Origin: Flammula alnicola
Lineage: Eukaryota; Basidiomycota; Agaricomycetes; Agaricales; Strophariaceae
Assembly: GCA_015499995.1 (NCBI GenBank)
Contig: JADNRV010000069.1
Coordinates: 1 to 64,000 of the forward strand
Length of the DNA stretch: 64,000 nt
Reading direction: 5' to 3'
Below are positions 58,087 to 64,000 of this stretch, piece after piece. The translations under genes were made by a program, and so were the position numbers. Under the pieces are notes generated by a model. That model had not been told where the DNA came from. It saw only the letters and a list, made by a program, of their open reading frames with translations, and ran no database searches. Every line of letters starts with the position of its first letter. Position 1 is the first letter of the stretch.

Positions 58087-60497
58087 TTAGTCACCGAGGT
58101 TAATGTGCACAGATTTGACTTGTGTGTACCTAAAGATGTCAGAGGGCATGAGTGCCGACGCCAGAACATATAAAATGGGAGGGCCTTACATGTCAAGGGC
58201 ATACTCTCCCAACTCGCGTCCAATACCTGACTGTTTGTATCCTCCGAATGGTACGCTGGCCTCTAAAGTCTGAGCTGCATTGATCTGATTATTTTGGTGA
58301 GTCACTCCCGTAAAATCTTCTTATGCTAGAATTCCAAGACGCACCCAAGCACTACCGGCCTCAAGGGCGTGCGCTATCTTGATTGCACGGGTGACGTTTT
58401 CAGTGAAAATATGGCACGCCAGCCCATATACGGTGTCGTTCGCCATCTCGACGACTTCCTCCTCTGTCTTGAACTTGATGACCGTCCCAACGGGCCCGAA
58501 TATTTCTTCCTGTGCGACCTTCATGTGGGTCTTAACATCGGTGAGGATGGTGGGTTGGATGAAGAACCCTTCCGTTCCATGCTTTTCACCCCCGTGAAAG
58601 ACTGTAGCGCCATCAGACTTTCCAGACTCAATGTAGCCCATGATGCGCTGCAAATACAAGAGGTCAGTGAAATGTTATCACATACGACTTGAAACAGTGT
58701 CCTACGTCGAACTGGGTTTGAGAAACTTGTGGTCCGTGCTCTATTCCGACAGCGAAAGGATCGCCCGTGTTCTGGGTGAGTTCAACCGCAATTTTCTGGA
58801 ACTTAGCCATAAATTCATCGTAAATCCCTTCCTGAACGAATATACGGGAACCAGATGAGCACGCTTGTCCTGAAAGCAGAGCGTAATCTGTCAACGCCTG
58901 ATGCTATGCTACTAGCGTTGTATACATACCCATGTTATGGCTACAGAGAACAAAGGTAGAACATTAATAGTTCATTTTTAAGGGATAGACCACTTACAAG
59001 ATTCCGTAGGACGTCCAGCGTACTGCCTTATCAACAATCGCATCGTTGAAGATGATGCTGGGGTTCTTCCCTCCCAGCTCCAGTGTGACAACCTTCAAAT
59101 TTGTCTCGGCGGAAGCTTTCAAAACCCTCCTACCGGTGAGCGTGCTTCCGGTGAATGCCACTTTCTGGATCCGTAGGTGTTCAGTGATAGCCTGTCCAAC
59201 TTCATGACCTAGCAATTAAACATGAGTGAGTAACGGTGAAATTGTGGACTAGCGTATATGACCTACCGTATCCATTCACAAAATTGACAACACCCGGAGG
59301 GAATCCAGCCTCAACTATAAGTTCGGAGAGCTTGAGCGCAGAGAGGGGTGTTAATTCAGAGGGTTTCAGGACGATCGTGTTTCCAGTTGCGAGTGCGGGG
59401 CCGAGTTTCCACGATACCATGAACTACCCAGAGAACACATTAAGATCGTTATAAACAAATCAAGTCCTGGATATTTCTGACCATTGGGTAGTTCCAGGGA
59501 ACGATTTGTCCCTACGAATATCATGAAGTCAATTCCCAGTACTTTAGGAATAGACGTGAAAATAGGCGCGCACCACAACCCCATACGGTTCATGCCTTGT
59601 GTACGCCAACTTGGTCTCTCTTGGCTAATTAAATTATGGCACAACGTTATTGATAATATTCTGAGCGTTTTCAGAGCGTTCATCGATATGTACCTCGATT
59701 GTTTTTCCTTGAACCTTATCAGCCCACCCAGCGTAGTATCGAATTGTGTTAATGGCTCCTGTAATATCGCTGGATTTTGCCAAACTGAAGGGCTTCCCTG
59801 TTAATAGAAGAGTATTAAATGAGTGGGGTGTAGCCTTAAAACAAGCAGTCAGCGTGTTACCGGCATCCAAAGCTTCCAGGGCGGCGAGCTCATCGATGTG
59901 TTCCTCCATCAAGTCAGCCAGCTTATTCAAAAGCTTTCCACGGTCGCGTCCAGGGCAATGTAATCCCCAGCTCGTCTTATAGGCCTGACAAGCAGCGGGA
60001 AAGTTAGTTTGTCCTTCTTCCTCGGCAAATCAATCCAGCCCAAACTCACTTTCTCAGCAGCCGCTACTGCAATATCAACATCCTGCTTGGTTCCTATTGA
60101 AATGGAGGTGATGACCTTCCCCGTGGCTAGGAAGGCATTGAGTTATCAGAAATTAATACACGACAACTTCGCTTGCTTCCCCAGGAGGAAAGTTTAAGAT
60201 TAATGCGTACCGGGGTTGACAACCCTGTTGAAAGATGAATCAGAATGAAAATCAGGAAAAATGGAAATAAAGCGCGCAGGAACCGCACTCTGATTGTTGA
60301 TGGCCCACTTACTCGAGGGTTTTTCCTTCCACGGGGTCGATCCATTTTCCACCTATGAACAGCCTAAATGAAAGAGTTTGCATCAGTCAGCAGTTTCTGA
60401 CGAACCCCAGCCGATCTCCGAATACCCACCCAGTGTTGAAAGTGACATCACCCTTGTACACGGGAGTGTCGAATTTGTGGATGTAGGTTGCAGGCAT
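58087..60497 (-). CDS. aldehyde dehydrogenase, copy 1 of tandem pair
   Basis: NAD(P)-dependent oxidation of aldehydes to acids. The start [17 protein letters not shown] is at 60497. Motifs: [70 protein letters not shown] (general-base Glu), [13 protein letters not shown] (catalytic Cys), [13 protein letters not shown], and [22 protein letters not shown] at the end. The final exon reads [12 protein letters not shown] then TAA (58087-58089). Many short introns are present, and I saw no frame break. It is head-to-tail with copy 2. Confidence 0.94.
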
Positions 60498-60585
60498 AAT
60501 TCAGAGTGTGGGGAGGAGACTAATATCGGAATGTGGGGTAAAGGTTACAAAGGAAGGCAATGGAATGGCCAGGTTCAGCGGCTCT

Positions 60586-60592
60586 CTTTATA
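60586..60592 (-). promoter_or_regulatory. TATA box (TATAAAG) of ALDH copy 1
   Basis: TATAAAG on the minus strand, about 90 bp upstream of the ATG. An identical TATAAAG lies about 76 bp upstream of ALDH copy 2. Confidence 0.5.
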
Positions 60593-61296
60593 ACGAATGC
60601 GGCTGTCTCATCCTGAGAACGATTTGTGTCCGCGGGTGTACACGGCAACATAGAAGAAAACGCATGAGCCTCATATGGTTTCCTGGGGCCAGTATCCAGT
60701 AAGTTTGATGCCCAAAATCCCACACGAAGTAAAGAAGTCCTGGTGCATCTGCCAGATAATTGGCCGTTGTGCGCGATAGAGTCGCCTCCTACGCCGTCTT
60801 TGTAATAAGGAATCGCTCCTATATTATTTTTAGAACTCGATGACAGTTAACTCTTGTCCGATGCTCCATCATATGACTCACGCAAGCCTCGGACTCCTCT
60901 CACCTAAGGTTTATAATAGACACGATGTAGTGAGGTAATGCAGATATAAAGTCTACGAGCCACACAATCTATTCAGCTTGGGACCAAACTGAAGGTAGCT
61001 GTCTATCAAGTTTGGTTACTGATTGATACTAGCGCTCAAGCAGCAGTGTGGCGCACATTGTCGTGGATGCGCCACCCTTGACTTAAATCCAGTTGTGATT
61101 CCCTTATAAATGATATAAATGATGACATATCCAGGGCGACATGAAGGCCGAAGATACGACTGCAAAAGTATGACTATGGCTCAATTTCGGGGTCCTATTG
61201 AAGCCGATATACTGTACATGTATTTTCGATAGCGAAATAACAAGGCAATTTTACATATTCTTTACCATATTGACAGTCACAACGCATCGATTAAAC
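60593..61296. other. intergenic between the two ALDH genes
   Basis: No coding pattern. Includes the upstream region of copy 1 and the 3' end of copy 2. Confidence 0.45.
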
Positions 61297-63794
61297 TTAA
61301 TTGGAGTCGATGCTGATATGCACACCTTTGACTTGGGTGTATCTGAAAAGAGAAAACGACTCAGCTCCGTCGACAACGATGCGTGAATTGTCGAAACGTA
61401 CGTGTCGAGGGCATATTCTCCCAACTCGCGTCCAATACCGGACTGCTTGTATCCTCCAAATGGCACATTGACTTCTGTATCTTGTGCGCTGTTAACCTGA
61501 TTCTCGGAGTTAGAGAAGCGAGATGGCTAACGAAATTTGAAGAACGCACCCAAACACTGCCAGACTCGAGAGCGTGCGCAACCCTGATTCCCCTACTAAT
61601 GTTCTGCGTGAAGATGTGGGACGCCAGCCCATAGGTAGTGTTGTTCGCTATCTCGATAACTTCCTCCTCTGTCTTGAATTTGATAATCGTGCACACGGGC
61701 CCGAAAATTTCTTCCTGCGTTATCTTCATGCTGGGGTTGCACTCGGTGAAGATTGTGGGCTTGATAAAGAACCCCTCGGTTCCGTGCCTCTCGCCCCCGA
61801 GATGGAGCTTCGCACCGCCAGCTTTGCCTATATCAATGTACTTCATAACGCGCTAACGAATCGAGGGGAGGTCAGTGATTAGGTTGTTATACTTTCAGGA
61901 ATATCAGTAACTGACATCAAACTGGACCTTGGAAACTTGAGGACCGTGCTCAGTCCCAGGAGTGAACGGGTCGCCTGTTTTCTGCGTCAGCCCTTGAGCA
62001 ATCTCTGTGAACTTAGCCAAAAAGGAATCGTAAATTCCTTCTTGAACGAAGATACGAGACCCCGCAGTACAGGCTTGTCCTAGATATTAAGAGAAAATCC
62101 GTTATCAAGTACATTTTTCCCTTTCACAAATCGTTCAGATAACATACCCATGTTGAAGCTGTACCAAAGTGCGAGAAAAATCAGATCAACAGTTTTTGCT
62201 AGGTATTTGAGGTAGGATCACTCACAAAATCCCCACCGAAGCCCATTGAACGGAACGATCAAATGGCGCATCGTCGAAAACTATGGTAGGACTCTTTCCT
62301 CCCAGTTCGAGCGTCACGACCTTGAGATTCGACTCGGCCGAGGCTTTCAATATTTTCCTGCCAGTTAAGGTGCTCCCTGTAAACGCCACCTTCTGGATCA
62401 AAGGGTGTTCCGAGATGGCCTGTCCAACCGTGTGTCCTGAGAATCAAAGTGAGCAACCATGACATGCTGAGGTAAATAATATTCACCGTAGCCATTAACG
62501 ATGTTGACAACGCCGGGGGGGAACCCCGCCTCGTTGATGAGGTCTGCGAGCTTAAGAGCAGTGAGGGGAGTTATTTCCGATGGCTTCAGGACGACCGTGT
62601 TTCCTGTTGCAAGCGCTGGGCCAAGCTTCCATCCGACCATACCCTAAAATATGCAGCGAAGGAAGGAGTGAATATCTGAGACTCGTAAATAGATAAGATA
62701 ACCGAAACCCACCATCGGAAAGTTCCAGGGAACGATTTGACCCTGCAAAGGTTCGTCGTCAACGAATTCCTGAGGTTGTCTCAACGAAAGTCAGACTATC
62801 ACACACCACCACACCATAGGGTTCATGCCTAGTATAGGCAAACTTGGTTTCTCTCGTCTATATCGAGAGTTAGTATCATGAGCTTGCCAAGATATCGAAC
62901 GCATAGTGTTCGGAATACCTCGATTGTTTTGCCTTGGACCTTATCAGCCCATCCAGCGTAGTATCGGAGGGTGGTGATGATTCCTGCGATGTCCACGTAC
63001 TTCGCCTTCTGAAAAACCTTTCCTGTTCACAAAAAGCACGTAAAACATTTAGATCGCCTCCAGAACTGTAACACAAAGACGGTGGCCGTAATGTGAGATA
63101 TATTTGACATACCAACATCCAAAGCTTCCAGTGCGGCAAATTCTTCGATGTGCTTCTCGACCAAGTCGGCGAGCTTGTTGAGAAGCTTTCCGCGTTCACC
63201 TCCAGGACAGTGCAAGCCCCAGGTCGTCTTGTAAGCCTGAATAAAATTGAATATTTGAGTAAATTACATTGTCATCCTCTGGCATAACAGTGACGGAACG
63301 GAAAAGGGGAAGGGTATAACGAGGCTGGCTAAGCCTCGTCTCCGGTTATACAAATGTCGCATGTTCTGCCAGATGCTCACCTTCTGCGCAGCGTCTACTG
63401 CTAGATCAACGTCTTTCTTCGTTCCAACAGAGACAGAAGTGACGACCTTTCCCGTAGCTGTGATGGATTCCTGAGAGGTTAGTGTTGTATCTCCTCTTCC
63501 ATTAAGAAAGGCTGTTTCGCCACTTGCCAGGATTAACGACCCTGTTTCAAAGGCGAATCAGAAACGGACCTCCAAATCTGATATCGATGTTCTAGAAGAT
63601 AGAAACAATAGACTTACTCGATGCTCCCGCCTTCAACTGGGAGGACCCATTGGCCTCCTATGAACAAGCTGTAAATCGCATATTTCGTCAGTGACTGCGG
63701 CCACCCATCTCATTCCATTCAGGTACCCAGTATGAATGGTAACATCTCCTTTGTATGCCTCGGTGTCAAATTTGTGTGTGTAGGTGCCCGACAT
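61297..63794 (-). CDS. aldehyde dehydrogenase, copy 2 of tandem pair
   Basis: Paralogue of copy 1 with the same exon plan. The start [17 protein letters not shown] is at 63794. It has [91 protein letters not shown] (catalytic Cys), [13 protein letters not shown] and [22 protein letters not shown]. The last exon reads [13 protein letters not shown] with its stop at 61297-61299. It is intact. Divergence from copy 1 is moderate, so the duplication is not recent. Confidence 0.94.
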
Positions 63795-63869
63795 GTTGTA
63801 GATGAAAAGCGGTGGGAGTAGGATACAGGTGAGACAGCGAGGAAAAGAATGAGTGGGTACGACTCCCTG

Positions 63870-63876
63870 CTTTATA
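63870..63876 (-). promoter_or_regulatory. TATA box (TATAAAG) of ALDH copy 2
   Basis: TATAAAG on the minus strand at the usual distance from the ATG; matches copy 1. Confidence 0.5.
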
Positions 63877-64000
63877 TGAAAGCGGTTTCATTCCTGGGAT
63901 GAATAAGATCAATATATTGCATTCGGCTTTGCTACTAAGAAGCCGGTAGAGATCGATGGGGACGTAAGATCAGCGTGTCTGCAACCGGGGAAACCGAAAT

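Overview
The window looks like nuclear DNA of a mushroom-forming basidiomycete (Agaricomycetes-type). Genes carry many 45-70 bp GT-AG introns. The protein families fit that group: a DUF6534-type membrane protein, a TET/JBP-like dioxygenase of the fungal transposon-associated kind, a secreted S33/TAP hydrolase, and a CCHC-gag gypsy retrotransposon. I cannot name a species.

Layout. 0.4-2.8 kb: secreted alpha/beta hydrolase copy A (minus), intact except for a one-base frameshift. 3.6-21 kb: a gene-poor, repeat-rich block bounded by inverted minisatellite-like repeats. It holds a TET/JBP-like dioxygenase gene (minus, probably frameshifted), a 5'-truncated SPX-RING ubiquitin ligase, a HECT-like E3 ligase gene (plus, one homopolymer frameshift) and a convergent DDE integrase pseudogene whose two in-frame TGA codons both look like deaminated CGA codons. 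22.5-27.4 kb: SDR copy A and a decayed acyltransferase. 28-35.4 kb: a young Ty3/gypsy element inside the 3' part of hydrolase copy B. It carries a TA-flanked MITE, which itself carries a hAT-like MITE, so the insertions are nested three deep. 35.4-41 kb: hydrolase copy B remnant, an Old Yellow Enzyme and SDR copy B. 42.7-45.4 kb: a second nest (possible solo LTR, TA-flanked element, MULE-like foldback with a 9-bp TSD, and two TA MITEs, one in an arm and one at the inner edge of the other). 45.9-64 kb: mostly intact genes, namely GH47 alpha-mannosidase, a DUF6534 membrane protein, another TA-flanked element, a cytochrome P450, VPS29 and two tandem aldehyde dehydrogenases.

How the parts fit. 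GH47 (ER/Golgi glycan trimming) and VPS29 (retromer) are housekeeping. SDR x2, OYE, acyltransferase (broken), P450 and ALDH x2 are families that often occur together in small-molecule metabolism, but nothing here proves one pathway and no core synthase is visible. Hydrolase and SDR exist in two copies in the same relative orientation, which suggests an old segmental duplication later expanded by transposons. The most novel candidate is the convergent HECT-ligase/integrase pair near a TET/JBP-like gene. It could be a poorly described mobile element that carries a ubiquitin ligase. This is inference, because its termini were not found.
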